Assembly: GCA_029931535.1 (NCBI GenBank) | Contig: JAQPZY010001347.1 | Coordinates: forward strand, 2,143,501-2,207,500 | From: Margaritifera margaritifera | Taxonomy: Eukaryota; Mollusca; Bivalvia; Unionida; Margaritiferidae | Reading direction: 5' to 3' | DNA length: 64,000 nt | Position numbers and translations under genes: made by a program | Part shown: positions 13,133 to 25,384 of the stretch, one piece after another | Numbering within the stretch: the stretch's first letter is position 1 | Layout of the letters: each line of letters starts with the position of its first letter | The notes under the pieces: generated by a model | The model's input: the letters and a program-made list of their open reading frames with translations, nothing else | What the model was told of the DNA's origin: nothing | Database searches by the model: none

Positions 13133-13272
13133 CATTTTTTGAGTAGATATAAAGAAATATTTTACTTATTAAGTTGAAACATTTTGTATTGTCAGTCGTG
13201 GATTTGCCACTCGTGACAATACAATGTTTCCACTTCACTTGTGAAATATTTCCTTATATCTACTCAAAAAAA
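13133..13272. repeat. Fold-back (MITE-like) inverted repeat of about 140 bp
   Basis: The left arm begins TTTTTTGAGTAGATATAAAG and the right arm ends CTTATATCTACTCAAAAAAA. TTGTATTGTCA and TGACAATACAA pair further inside, around a short loop near 13195-13212. The arms are imperfect but complementary over most of their length. Consistent with a miniature inverted-repeat element; no family recognised. Confidence 0.7.
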
Positions 13273-13290
13273 CGTAGATATCCTCTATAT

Positions 13291-13511
13291 AAAATTACTG
13301 CTGACACACGAAGGTCATGTGCGTAAAAATGATATGTCACTCTTTAATTATTTTGTGGTCTTTTGACGCTTCAGTGTCCGTCTTGTTTCTTATCATAACT
13401 GTGTCAGCTAACTCTAAAGTTGATTCGCGCATTTTATTTTACGTACGAGCAGATCCCCAAAACTCCCCAAAAGAACAGGATATAGTCAATATTCGAATGT
13501 ATATCAAATGA
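13291..13511 (+). pseudogene. Signal-peptide-like short ORF, array copy a
   Basis: An ATG at 13317 opens a 64-codon frame: basic start, hydrophobic core (SVLFLIITVSA) and a plausible signal-peptidase site before NSKVDS, ending VNIRMYIK and TGA. The block is duplicated at 16417-16620, where the same frame reads SFLIMTASA then NSEVDS before a TAG. A third, poorer copy near 18978-19203 keeps SANLEGDS in frame. The conserved frame suggests it derives from a first exon of a secreted or membrane protein. No donor site or protein family was recognised, so function is unknown. Chance conservation through recent duplication is the main alternative. Confidence 0.35.
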
Positions 13512-13904
13512 CGCGAAGGACCATGGATGACTTACCAACAAGGACATTACTGAGTCTCGTGATTAGGTTTTCAAAATGTATAAACAGTTAAGATATTAAT
13601 ACCTTACAATAATCTTTCCCCTTCATTTAATTTATACATGCAGTGAAACGTCTATAAACTGGACACTGATGGGGCCACACAGTTTGGCCTTTTGATATAA
13701 TGGTCTATATAGAACGGTGTAATCATTAGTAGAACGACCTTATTGAGACCAAAATATGCGGCAAATCTGCAGCCGAAAATGGGTTACAGAGGGGCCGGTT
13801 AGAAACAAAAATAGCTGAGTGTGTAGTATATACATTTTCCTTACTTCTGTATCTTTTTTTTCTAGCATCTGTGAGTCGTTAATAACCGTCTACACTTTTC
13901 TTGG

Positions 13905-14070
13905 AAAACAAATATCCGCAACAGTTAATGTCTAAGATTGATGACACTTTGTGGGAACAGATCGTTCATAATTTCATATATATCAAATACAGTATATGCG
14001 ATGACATTGAGATCTTCATGGATGGATTAATAGAGACTGATATACTTGTAGTTGTAATCAATTACACTCA
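13905..14070 (+). pseudogene. Decayed, truncated copy of the CARD-like exon
   Basis: Homologous to the exon at 17022-17266. The frame reads HNFIYIKYSICDDIEIFMDG and then DILVVV, after which the homology breaks and the sequence continues into the start of duplicated copy 3 (TTGTAATCAATTACACTCAG). The splice-acceptor AG of the 17.0-kb copy (TTCTTGGCAGAC) is changed here to TTCTTGGAAAAC. Both the acceptor loss and the lost second half mark it as a relic made when the array rearranged. Confidence 0.55.
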
Positions 14071-14215
14071 GTGACGAATAATTTGCAGGTGTGCTAAAAT
14101 GGCTTTTCTCTTTACTCGTTTTTAATACAATTCATATTTCAGAGCCTATTTTCACACTATATACTGCCTTAGCAAGTGATTGCGTGGATCAAACGGCTAG
14201 ATTATTAGATATATC

Positions 14216-14219
<4 letters not shown>

Positions 14220-14268
<49 letters not shown>
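14220..14268 (+). repeat. (GA)n microsatellite, array position 4
   Basis: About 24 GA units; follows the block shared with 7575-7660. Confidence 0.97.
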
Positions 14269-14273
<5 letters not shown>

Positions 14274-14734
14274 ATTACTTTTGTAAAGTCTGTACATGAA
14301 GGTCACAACCAACATTAACAGGTAAAGATTTATTCTATATTTGATGAAACAATGACGTGAGTGTTTCATAAAATAAAAAATACTAAACTGACATAATGAT
14401 TTGAAATACCCCTTAGATTGCAATATAATGTGACAAAAATTTAATGAATACACGAAACCATCTGCGTCAGAATGATACGTCACTCTTAACCTTTACAACA
14501 CGACTTTGGTTTATTTTATTGCAGATGTCATCATATGTGAATATAACTTCCTTGGTGATTATTTAGAAATATTGACTTTACGATATGAAGTTCTTGTTGA
14601 TATAAACGGGTGAAGTCTTTTCATTTAAAATATGTTTCGATGAAACTTTACACCATATTTACCTGATCATTTGGATACCCCTCAATGTAAGTGGAAGTTT
14701 AGAAGAGAATGACGAATACATGCATGCATGAATG

Positions 14735-14860
14735 CATGTATGTATGTATGTATGTATGTATGTATGTATGTATGTATGTATGTATGTATGTATGTATGTA
14801 TGTATGTATGTATGGATGGATGGATGGATGGATGTATGCATGTATGTATGCATGCATGGT
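14735..14860 (+). repeat. (ATGT)n microsatellite with GGATG tail
   Basis: About 20 ATGT units followed by GGATG units; equivalent to 8163-8260 and 10229-10396. Confidence 0.95.
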
Positions 14861-16129
14861 TGGATGGCTGTCTGCTTGATCGGTCTGAATGAATTTCACC
14901 AGCCAAGACGGGTTTGAATCTTCTTAGGACATAGAACTGAAAAGTCTTTGTGTAAATATTTCGTCTTTTGAAACGGCGAGACTTTATTTGTGGTAGCTTA
15001 TATCTGAAGCCATGTTTCGCAAGTTATATAAAAATTATATCAGGAAAATTCTGGAAACAATATTACTATATAGCTAATCGTTTACATTGCTACACTGCTG
15101 GTCACAGCTGATGTCATATTTTATGTACTTCCAAACATATTAACTCTACATTTATTAAGCGATCGCTAGGGACGAGGACTTATGAAAATATTTTCAAAAA
15201 TGTGTCTCATAAAACTATATTAGTATAAGGTAAGTGTTAGAGTGAGATGCCTTGTTCCTCTCATGTAGTACAAAATGTCGTTGGAGAACGGCCGATTTGT
15301 TGAAAATCCCGCAAACCTAATATAATGTACCTGTCACAGCGGAGGAAATAGTTGTATTATTGAGTCTTTCAGCACGTATAAATGTAAAGAAAACTCTAGA
15401 ATGCACAAAATACTAACAAATGCAAAGTTATTGTATGTAAACTGAAACGTTAGCTGTATTAATGTGGCAATAATGCCGGAGTCAGGGGTGAGTGAGTGCA
15501 CAAACAAAGACAAAAATTTTGAATAATAAATAATTAGCCCACTTACTGGCTAGTTTCAAGGCAATGCCAAGCCTAAATCAACTATGCGGTCTGTTCGATG
15601 TTCACAACATGGTATTACCGAAAATCGATAAATATACTATCATCTTTGCGTTTATTTAAAGTGAAATTTATGTAACTGGTGCAAATAATGTCAATATTTC
15701 AGGATATGCATTTTAAACTCACTTTTACATTTTATTTGAAATGACCACTCATGTAAAGGTGAAATTCTTTTCAGTCACCTTGTCCAGGTAGTAATAAGAT
15801 GACTCGTCTTTATTTTATAAATCCATTGGACGGTATATATTACCTAAATTTATCGAGTTCTTTGAATGCGCACCTTGAACTGAAATAATGCGAATTAGAG
15901 CTAGGAAAATTACCTTCCAAAGGCCGTCGATTCAATTCTACTGAGATTATATTAGCGATGACGAAGAAAAATTTCGAAAAAGGATTACACAGATACACAA
16001 AGCCAACCAGGATTTCATCTATAAAAAGAAAACTTGACATATTTTAGAGACGATATCCACACTTACTATACTGTCTTGCCAATTGACTAAGCGGGTCAAG
16101 AGGCCTAACCCTTTGCATACACACATGCA

Positions 16130-16182
16130 CACAGAGAGACAGAGAGACAGACAGACAGAGACAGAGAGACACAGATAGAGAT
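16130..16182 (+). repeat. Imperfect GA/CAGA tract, array position 5
   Basis: GAGAGACAGAGAGACAGACA-type tract at the position held by pure GA in copies 1 and 2. Confidence 0.85.
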
Positions 16183-16416
16183 AATGCCTTGCAAATTAAC
16201 ACGTGCCAATGGATCCTATGCAATGTTCACTGTGTAGCGACAATTTGGTACCCATATATCCATTTAAACACGTCATCAAAATGTTGGTAAAGATTATCTC
16301 AATCAACTTGTTTAATTGTTTTATGGAAAAATATTCTGGTTTAAGACACTAATAATATTGCTAATCTGTTATTATCTTTTGAAATTTCAATTAAATGTCA
16401 ATATAATCTAATATAA

Positions 16417-16620
16417 AACAACTGCTGACACACGAAGGTCATGTGCGTAAAAGTGATATCTCACTCTTTATCTATTTGGTGGTCTTTTGAGGCTTCAATG
16501 TCCATTTCGTTCCTTATCATGACTGCGTCTGCTAACTCTGAAGTCGATTCGCTTATGTTATGCTATGTACAAGCAGATCCCAAAAAGGACAGGACATAGT
16601 TAATATTTGAATGTATATCA
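16417..16620 (+). pseudogene. Signal-peptide-like short ORF, array copy b
   Basis: Copy of the block at 13291-13511. From ATG 16441 the frame reads through a hydrophobic stretch (SISFLIMTASA) to NSEVDSLML and stops at TAG after KKDRT, about ten codons earlier than copy a. One 3-bp difference and several substitutions keep the frame up to that point. Confidence 0.35.
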
Positions 16621-17021
16621 AATGACACGAAGGACCATGGACGACTTATCAACAATGAAATGACTGAGATTAATTGAAGTGTATAGATTTTCAAAACTTA
16701 TAAACAGTTAAGAAATTAATACCTTACTATAATCTTTCCTCTTCATTTAATTTATACGCCCAGTAAAACGTTTATAAACTGGACACTGACGGGCCCAAAC
16801 AGTTGGGCCTTTTATAAAATGGTCATTATGGAAAGGTTTAATCATTAGTAGAACGACCTTAGTGAGACCAGAATATGTGGCGGATCTGCAATGGAATCCG
16901 GGTTACAGAGAGGCCTGATTGAAACAAAAATAGCTGTGTCCAGTATATACATTTTTCTTATCTCTTTCTTTTTTTCTCGCATCTGTGAGTGGTTAATAAC
17001 CGTTTACACTTTTCTTGGCAG

Positions 17022-17266
17022 ACAAATATCCACAACGGTTGATGCCTAAGATGGGTGACACCTTGAGGGACAAGATCATCACCCATAATTTCATATATAT
17101 TAAAGACTATATATGTAATGGCATTGAGAGCTTCATTGATGGATTAATAGTGAAGGATGTAATTGACATTAACATAAAAGATAAGTTAGACTGCACTCAA
17201 ACAGCCAAGGAAAATACCGACAAACTGATTCGCATGCTTCTGAATATCGAGACTGCTCTGTATTAA
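17022..17266 (+). CDS. CARD-like (death-fold) exon
   Basis: A pyrimidine-rich stretch ending TTCTTGGCAG (acceptor AG at 17020-17021) precedes an 81-codon open frame ending at TAA 17264-17266. The protein has the spacing of a six-helix caspase-recruitment domain: an amphipathic first helix (MGDTLRDKIITHNFIYIKD), then ICNGIESFIDGLIVKDVI, then KDKLDCTQTAKENTDKLIRM and a final LLNIETALY. CARDs mediate homotypic assembly of cytoplasmic innate-immune and apoptotic complexes. No ATG lies before the domain until its first residues, so I take it as an internal or last exon reached by splicing, not a free gene. It could belong to a multi-exon gene now scattered or decayed in the array. The call rests on pattern recognition; a related death-fold domain is possible. 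Confidence 0.5.
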
Positions 17267-17995
17267 CGTCGTAGTATGAGAAAAAAGCGTACAAAGTGAA
17301 CCCGCCAACTTCCCCACCGGCCTCCATTTTTTTATTATTTTTTAAAATATAAAATCAATGGTTTAGGTTGCTGAAATTGTTAAAGATACTGAAACAAAGA
17401 TGGAGGATTTGTTACATTTACGCGACTATGCAGCAAAATAGAAAGAAGAAAGACGTCTTTGGATTGGACATTTTTGAATTTCGACAAGTGATATAAACCT
17501 TAAAAAAACACTATTTCTTTCATGTAAAGTCGCAGGACTCATCTTGAACTATTCTTTTCTGTAATTAATCGTTAAACGTTTACTATATTTAGCTCACTGT
17601 AAAAATATATTTGCATATGACAAACTGTTATAGAGACAAACAAGTATTATTTAACATCTCAGTTTCCCTTGTTAAATCAATCATTCGTTCAATGGTGTAA
17701 CAGTCGAGATTTTATCACTGAGATTCTCTATTTGTATGATTCAGTGTTTATGTTTATAATTAGTACACTTTTCAAGTATTATAAAGTAAATATCGAAATA
17801 TACCCCATCAATAAGAAAAGTCTTGGGCAAAAAATGTTTATTCTCCGACATAACTGCCGTTGAACACCAAGCAAACAAAGTCACATATGTCGACATGACT
17901 TTGGACAATGCATATTAGCATTCACTGAAAGTTTTTTGTCTGCGTTATTTTGAAGTTATATTGAATAAAATCAGTATTTTGCATCATATGATAAA
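17267..17995. other. AT-rich DNA after the CARD-like exon
   Basis: No clear 3'-end signal close to the stop; the nearest AATAAA is near 17964. A 64-codon frame at 17669-17863 has no recognisable domain. Confidence 0.4.
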
Positions 17996-18572
17996 TAGGA
18001 TATTATCTTTTGGGCTGATTTCATATAATTTCAATCTTTCACGATATCAGTTTTTAAACTCACTTTGTTAATTACATTTGAAATGAAACTCATGTAACTG
18101 TGACATTTTCGGAGTCATCTAGTTGAGGTAATATGATGACTAGTGTTGTTCCTAAATCCATTAGAGGGCATATCTAAACATATCGATTTTCCTAAGAAAA
18201 TGACTTACCGAGCGCTATCGATTAAAATCTACAATTTCAGTAGCAGTGGGACAAAACATCACATAGATGAAGCAATTATAAGTTTAGCATAACAGAGGTT
18301 TAACTAAATAATTCGTGAATATATAAATATAAGTTTCGATATATGTCATCGTGTGATGCCACAAAGGTAACGAGATTTTCATCTATAACAAGAGGAAATT
18401 TATCAGATTTAATGTTTTATGCAGTTGCAATCAATTACAGTCCTTGAAAAAGAAATTCTGATGTGTCTTTAAGGTGGTTCTTCCTTTTCTGTTCTATGAA
18501 TCTCATATTTCAGACACTCTTTCTAAATTGTCTATACTATCTTAACAAGTGACTGAGCGGCTCTAAGGCGAC

Positions 18573-18644
<72 letters not shown>

Positions 18645-18760
18645 TAGAGAGATGGTACTATCCTTAGGAACATGTATAACGAGATCATACGAAAAGTTCA
18701 CTGTGTAATGACGATACGGCACTTATATACATTTAAACACAGCATTACATTTGTATTAAA
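17996..18760 (+). repeat. Duplicated unit, partial copy 4
   Basis: 18050-18190 matches 9150-9300 of copy 1 (ATTTGAAATGAAACTCATGT, then TCCATTAGAGG). 18480-18560 matches the pre-GA block with CTCATATTTCAG. The (GA)n and post-GA block (GTTCACTGTGTAATGACGAT) follow. More diverged than copies 1-3. Confidence 0.7.
18575..18652 (+). repeat. (GA)n microsatellite, array position 6
   Basis: About 33 GA units ending in GATAGATAGAGA. Confidence 0.96.
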
Positions 18761-18974
18761 TAATGTTATAACATACAATATATCGCATACAATAAGGATT
18801 TATCCTCTTTAAACAGAAGGACACCTATGTAATAGGTTTTTTTCCGTCCAAAAATTGTCTGGGGGGACTTGTTTCATAGTTTGATGTAACATCAAGTTGA
18901 TTTCAAATGGATTCAAAATGTACTAAACTAGTGTCATGTTTCAAAATCTCACGCAGAAGTCAATACACTGTAAT

Positions 18975-19265
18975 GTAAAATTATTCTTCACACATGAAGA
19001 TTCTGTGCGTTAAAGTGATAAGTCACTCTTAATCTATTTGGTGGTCTTGCGATGCTGCACTGTCTAAGGTTTTCTTTCTTTCTTTCTTTCTGATCACAAC
19101 TGCGTCTGCTAACCTTGAGGGAGATTCGCTTATGTTATTTTATGTACAAGAAGATCCAAACAAGCGAAAATCTATCGTCAATATTGGGATTTATATAAAA
19201 TGACATGAAGAACCATTGGCGATCTAGTAACAATTAATTCACCGAGTCTTGTAATTAATTTAAGT
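18975..19265 (+). repeat. Third, diverged copy of the signal-peptide-like block
   Basis: Matches 13291-13560 and 16417-16690 in order (GATAAGTCACTCTTAATCTA, TTTGGTGGTCTTGCGATGCT). A TTTC repeat is inserted in the hydrophobic region and the ATG frame is broken. Downstream SANLEGDS and VNIGIYIK remain readable. Confidence 0.6.
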
Positions 19266-19935
19266 ATATTGTATTTTTAAAAAGTAATACGTTTTCGATA
19301 TAATACATCACAACACCTCTTATCCTTCTTAATTTAAACGAATTGCAAAAGATGCTGCTAATTTCATCACCTTTACTGAATTTAGAATGCAGCCACGGAA
19401 TATATATTAGAAAACATACAGCAAATAAGAATCCTTCAAAATATCACGCAGAGCTGTATATTTTCATTTCTTTCTCTGTTTATTATATGTGTTGTCTTTT
19501 TTGTTTTGTGTATGCCTTTGAGAATGGGGTCGTTATTACCAGAAAATCAAGTCCTTAACTAATTTGTATATAGCGGCGTACGTCAGCCTAATGCCGGTTT
19601 TCATGAACGAGAAGGCAAATACCTAACTTCATGCACAAAGAGTTCACAATATCGTGGAGTACCCTTGCCAGTTCTTTCTCCACTTCAGGTTCCTGGCTTG
19701 AAAAAGCAGACTTACGACTGCATACCAGAATATTTTTCTTCAGTAAGGAAACTGTTGTTCTCTTTCATATCCGTTAGATTTCTCTCAGGACCAACTAGAT
19801 ACTATATCAATTTTGAAAAGATTTTGTCCTGACCACTTGATCATACATGGTTGAATATCATGCCACCCAATTTATTGTTTCCTATCGCTACTTCCTTGTA
19901 CCGATATTTGCACTTCGCAGACTTACTGTGCTAAT
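19266..19935. other. Non-coding DNA, nothing recognised
   Basis: A 71-codon frame at 19343-19558 has a hydrophobic segment but no recognised family. Confidence 0.4.
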
Positions 19936-20830
19936 CAACAACATCTCGTGCCTTTAATTACAAATGTCGTCATACGTAAATATAATGATTATTCATCAGA
20001 TAATGACTTGACGATATCTGTTTGGCAAATGGATGTAAATAGAAAAGATAAAAGTATTTTATTTCAAGTCTGTCGTGAACAAAGTCTAAACGATTTGTTA
20101 TCCGATCTAGTGGATAACTCTGAATGTGTGTACAAGTTTTGAAGAGTATGTGTATGTATATGTGTCGGCAGGTAAGTAGCTAATTATTTAGGTAATACGT
20201 GCATTGTGAACATACTTTGATTTTCTTTTGTCTACGGGTTTAAATGAATTTCAGTTAAATTTTTGTAGCTAAGTCAGATTCATTGGTTTGACACTTTTGA
20301 AACCCAAAATATTTTAGAGAAAGTCTCAAAATGCTCCATCTTGTGAAGCAAATAGTTTCCTTAGATGGTCGCCCGACTCGTAAGTCGTGCTTGACAAAAT
20401 TTTTTTACATTTTTTTCTTCATAAAATGTTCGGAAACCGTATGCAAGTATCTCTATCCGTTTTTAATGTACCTCTGCGCGTCTTAGATTATGTCCTATTT
20501 ATGTGTTCGACGGACATATCACTTTTAAAACTCTTTAAATATATTCTTACTGACCAGTCGTTGGGGCAAGCACCGATCATACCTTTTTTAAAAGATCTAC
20601 AGCACACCTATTTTAATATTAGATAAAAGTTAGTGTGACATGCTTTTTTTATTTAATGTTAAGCAAAAAATAGTATGACAATAGCGCATGAGGAGTTGGT
20701 GAGTGCGTGCACACGATAAACAAACCTTTTCCTCCTAACACATTTTAGGTCAAGCAATTGTTAGGGTCGTCAAGCCTAAATCGACATGGTATGACCAAAC
20801 ATCCCGAAGTTAATAAAACCAATGGTTTCC
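19936..20830 (+). repeat. Duplicated unit, diverged copy 5, containing a 64-codon open frame
   Basis: AAATGTCGTCATACGTAAAT at about 19960 corresponds to AGATGTCATCATATGTGAAT of copies 1, 2, 3 and 6. A TATGTGTATGTATATGTG stretch near 20145 stands where the others carry long (ATGT)n. 20640-20810 matches 8690-9080. In this copy alone the region 19948-20142 stays open (LTISVWQMDVNRKDKSILF to SLNDLLSDLVDNSE); the equivalent frames elsewhere carry stops. It may be the least decayed version of an old exon, but no family was recognised and there is no ATG start. Confidence 0.5.
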
Positions 20831-22236
20831 AATATAAAACAATTGCAGCAAAGCAAGCATAACACAGATAAAGCCTTAACATATACGTGATGATATACAT
20901 GATTAAGAAACTATTCCTCAGCAAAGAAATAATAAAGATGTCCTTTGAGTAGACTTTTAAGTTCTTTAAATCATATAAAGCCGTAAATACCTGATTTACA
21001 TTTCATTCCTGTAAAATGACTTAACTCACTTTGAACTATTATTTTTAAAAAATCAGGTTAAAATTGTACAGTTGTTAGCTTATTGAGAAGATAGAACCAG
21101 ATGGCAAACAATTCTTAAAAACAGACAGATATTACTGATCATCTCATCATGCTTTGTCATTATAAAGATTGATTGTAGGATGTAATAATTGAGTTTTTAA
21201 CATTAGGTGATGTTGTTATAGTTATTAAATGTTAATGTTCATTATTAGCCTGTTTTTGAATCATAACATACTATTTACACCCAATTGATTATAAAATTAT
21301 TTAGCAGGAAACACAAATTTTCGTACATAGCATAGTAATTCAAACCACTTGACTACATCCTAAAGCCGTTATTTATTTTGTTAGGAAATTAATATTTAAG
21401 AGTTACAAATACTTTTCATAAATGATAGAATTATTTTATAATTTTATTATCATATAGCTACTGTACCATTTAGCTTCATAAACTTGAATCATATTTATTC
21501 TTTCTTTCACAAGCGTAATAACATTTCATGACATCACAAATGGTGACATGACTTAGCATAATGCAATGTGGCACTTCCCGTCATCCGAATTCTCTCTGGC
21601 ATATCATTGCGCTATTTTGCAGTTTTTTTTAAATACACTCAGTTGCCTGATTTCCATAATATGATATATAAAATTGTGTATTTGTACTCATTTTAAATGA
21701 AAGGTCTTTATTCTGACCCCTCTCCAATTCTTAATATGATGTTTATTACATGTATGAGGTGGTTTGATTTCATTTGTGACAAAACCATGTGTTAAGAAAA
21801 TATCACAGAAGATATGCAAAGTTTTCAAATTTTCCACGTATTTCTCATTGATACTGTATATCCATAAACTATTCGCTAAATTTAAAATTACATTATGTGT
21901 TTTTATTATTTTTCTGGTATAAAGTTGCATAAAGTCAGGTTTTACTTTATTAACAAATGACCCAAAATAAACCCTAATAACCCATGATTAATAAATCTAA
22001 CTTACAACTCATCATGAAAGTTTTATGTTCCGTTCCAAACATAAGACAGTCCCTGATAAAATCAAAAACTGTGTCTGTTTGAAATATCATTTAATATTGT
22101 TAGGTGATGCAATGGATAATGAAGCCTTTCAAGGGGGTTCTGAGCTCTCTTGATCACCGAAGATATTGGCGTTTGTTCCCTTGTTCCTGGAAAAAAAGAT
22201 ATTTTGTTCACAATTTTGTTCCTTAGTTTAGTGGGA

Positions 22237-22238
<2 letters not shown>
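20831..22238. other. Non-coding DNA; part resembles 26.7-27.4 kb
   Basis: Around 20930 (AAAGATGTCCTTTGAGTAG) and 21310-21360 (GTAATTCAAACCACTTGAC) it resembles 27000 and 27390 respectively, so the duplicated array extends here in diverged form. No coding signal was recognised. Confidence 0.4.

Positions 22239-22296
<58 letters not shown>
22239..22296 (+). repeat. (AC)n microsatellite
   Basis: About 29 AC units. Confidence 0.97.
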
Positions 22297-22298
<2 letters not shown>

Positions 22299-25200
22299 TC
22301 ACGAAAAATTGTCATCTATGCTTTGGCTCCTCAATCTTGGTAATGAATCCAACATTCATTAGCTTGTTTTAAAAAATAATAATAAAATACAAAAAACTGA
22401 GCTGGCCTCTCCAGTATTAAACAAAATTTAAGCCAAAAAAAAAAAAAATAAAAAAAATTAAAAGTATATTTGTCAGCATATTAATCTAATACCAAACCAA
22501 CTGTAATATTTGATGTCACTTCACGATAGTATTGTTTGTTTAAATTAGTTAAAAACAAAAACAAAACAGATATAAAGAAAATACAAAGTTTAAAGATTAA
22601 AATTACTCGTTCCATAACTTGGGCTCTAAGTCTTATGACGCAATCGCAAAAACCTAAATTAGCATTCTCTGTTCATTCAAATAGCCTTACACACAATAAT
22701 CAGGTTCAAAATCATGTCATTGAGCATACCAAGTGCTTTCAAAATTGCTTTCTAATTCATCCTCTAAATTTGTGGGGAATTCTTAATTTTTATAATTTTC
22801 GAACTTTCCCTTTAGTTAGCACAATACAGCCACTATTGTGTTATGGTGCCGTTAAATGCTACCACTGCATCATAATTCGCCCACTTAGTACATATATTAA
22901 AAATTAACGCTTTGGTTGTTTTATTCAGTTTCACTTTTATTCCACTTTTTTTTGTTATTGCTGTAAAAATTACTTTGTCATGTGCGATCTTTCTGCACTT
23001 ACTCAACTCTGTCATGGATGATATATATGACCGTAAATGATATAGAATTAAAATTTGCTCCTGTCTGATCCCCCCGCCCCCCCCCCCCCAAAAAAAACAA
23101 CAAACAAAACAAACAAACAAACAAAACAAACAAAATAAAAAATGCAACAGAAAACAAAAATCTTACGTAAATAAAAAGTCATGCTACTTGGTTTGCAGAA
23201 GAAACAAAATATATATTTACAAAATAAATGATATGTGTTCTCTCTCGCATGACACATACACATATACACACAGATGCACATGCTCAATACTATTATCTGT
23301 AACAACATTGAAGCCACATCTGCCAAATATACTCGTGGCACTCAAAATGCGTATGTACAACTTATAATTTTATTCATTCTGTAGGTGATTCATATTGTTT
23401 TCAAAGGAACACTATCTCGAATTGGTGATACATAAATAGCTAAACAGTTAATAACACTTTCAAACTCTATAGCATACATACAGATTTACACAGATACCAA
23501 ATGCTCATATATGCAGATTTCCTCTGAGACATTTTGTTTTACATCTAGCCTTGGATAACATTGACTGGATTGGTATTTTTATTCTTCCTCTCATTGTCAA
23601 AGGGAAAGATAAAAGAAAGAAAAATACATTTTTAATCAAATTGTAAAGAGTGTAAAAGAAATTTCAATTTAAATAAATTGGACAGTTTTGTGCATACATC
23701 TGCCATGCGCAATAGAACATAAAAAAAGAAACAAAACTTGCCCTAAATGGTTTCTTGCTATCTTTTATGTATGCATAAACAGAACATTAAATGCAAAGAT
23801 AGTGAACAGGAAGCCCTTAGATACATTATATGAAGACGACTATATTTATAATTTTAACAGTCATTAATGCTGCCAACAATCCAATGCATCACTGTAATAC
23901 ATATGTCTTGCTTGACCTTCATCGGCAGGAACATTGATTGCTAACGAGTCAAGTGAGATGTTTGTACAGGTATATTTTTTTTAAATATTCATTATATACA
24001 ACAGTTTCCCGACAATAACCCTCCCCCCCCCCCAAGCCCCACCCCATCCCCGCCTCTCACTCTCTTGCAAAATAAAATGTTACATCCAACATACATGGTA
24101 CCTATCCAAAGTGATGGAATCACGCTTGGTGATATGGTATGTCCCTCATCCCACCCCCACCGCCAACCTAAAAAGAAAGAAGCAGGCTATTAAGTTCTAT
24201 AACCTACTGGACTTTGGTCGAAAAACTATTGAGATAAAGTGGAACCATCATGGACCACTACAAGCGCAGGTGGTGTCAGGTTTCTGGACAGACAGCAACT
24301 TTGAACGCCAAATAGGATCCAAACTCACCTATCCATCACCCAGCTCAATCCGTTAGAAGAATACCTCGTGATATTTTCTACCCAATATTTGTGAAAATAC
24401 CATTATTTGTGAACAAGTTTAAAATTTGCAATAGCATACATTCATTCACATACATGGCAGGTAACTCTCTCTCTCTACCTTTTTCTTTTTCCAAAATATT
24501 TTATATGATTTAACTTGTTTGTGAAAATTCAGCAATTAGTTAAATTTGGTTTCTAATACAGTAATTGATAATAATGGAGGTTGGAGATATTTATTACATT
24601 ACAAAGGTTAGTAAAATAGAGACAAAAATGTGCCCCTTCTCTGTGGCTAGTGAAAGCTTATCCTTTGATCGATTAATCATTTGTCTACCCGTACATAGAT
24701 TTAACGTATATATTCGTTTACTTTTTCTAACTTGAGGTTGACGTGCACTTCTGTTCAATAATCCTTTTTTTAGACATAGACATATACAGATTTTATTTAG
24801 AGTTGGAATTACATTTACATAATAAGAAACATTAGCTTCGTTGCAGCTATTTTACCGACTATAAACAATAATATAAAAAATAACGTAAGCAAAATGGAAA
24901 TGCTTAAAAAACATTTCTCTCCCCCCTCCCCGAGTCTATAATTTATATTAAAAACAAATGTAGGCAAATTAGTTTAAATAAATAAATTTGACTCTACAAT
25001 TACATGTAGTGTTAAAATATACGTGTATAGTGGCTGGCCAATACACACTTAAGATGCACAACCACTCCCACCAACCCACCCCGTCCCCCAATTTATAATA
25101 AATGCATGAATAGATTCTTCTCTACGATTGCGTAATGGCCAATTCACATTCAAGATACCATTTTACATGCATACATGGACAATGAGTTGGACAAGACTAT

Positions 25201-25379
25201 GCAAAACATACAGAAAGCAAACATATACGATACGTGTTAATGAATCAGAAACATATCATCTAAAAGGGAGTAAAAACAATCCTAAAATAACGTGAAAGAG
25301 ACATTTACATTGACTTATGGTAGCAGCAGCAACTTCTTTACTTGTGTGCTCACATGGATCATGTACACAAACTGCTAAC
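22297..25379. other. AT-rich non-coding DNA with homopolymer runs
   Basis: Contains a poly-C followed by poly-A and CAAA repeats (23070-23140), another poly-C near 24023-24033, and chance frames (22536-22907, 23048-23341, 24111-24356) without recognisable domains. Confidence 0.45.
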
Positions 25380-25384
25380 AGACA

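Larger units (their letters stand above)
14041..16412 (+). repeat. Duplicated unit, copy 3
   Basis: Repeats copy 1 and copy 6 in order: GTGACGAATAATTTGCAGGT, GA tract, ATTGCAGATGTCATCATATG (about 14519), ATGT tract, ATTAGCCCACTTACTGGCTA, and an imperfect purine tract at the second GA position. It ends in AATTTCAATTAAATGTCAAT, shared with copy 2 near 11945. Confidence 0.85.

Noticed and set aside
7170..16412. CRISPR array or satellite DNA
   Set aside because: The units are about 2 kb, diverged and lack short direct repeats with unique spacers; the tetranucleotide and GA tracts are ordinary microsatellites.
22297..25379. Small host genes at 22536-22907, 23048-23341 and 24111-24356
   Set aside because: No domain, start context, splice sites or compositional contrast; two overlap poly-C/poly-A low complexity.
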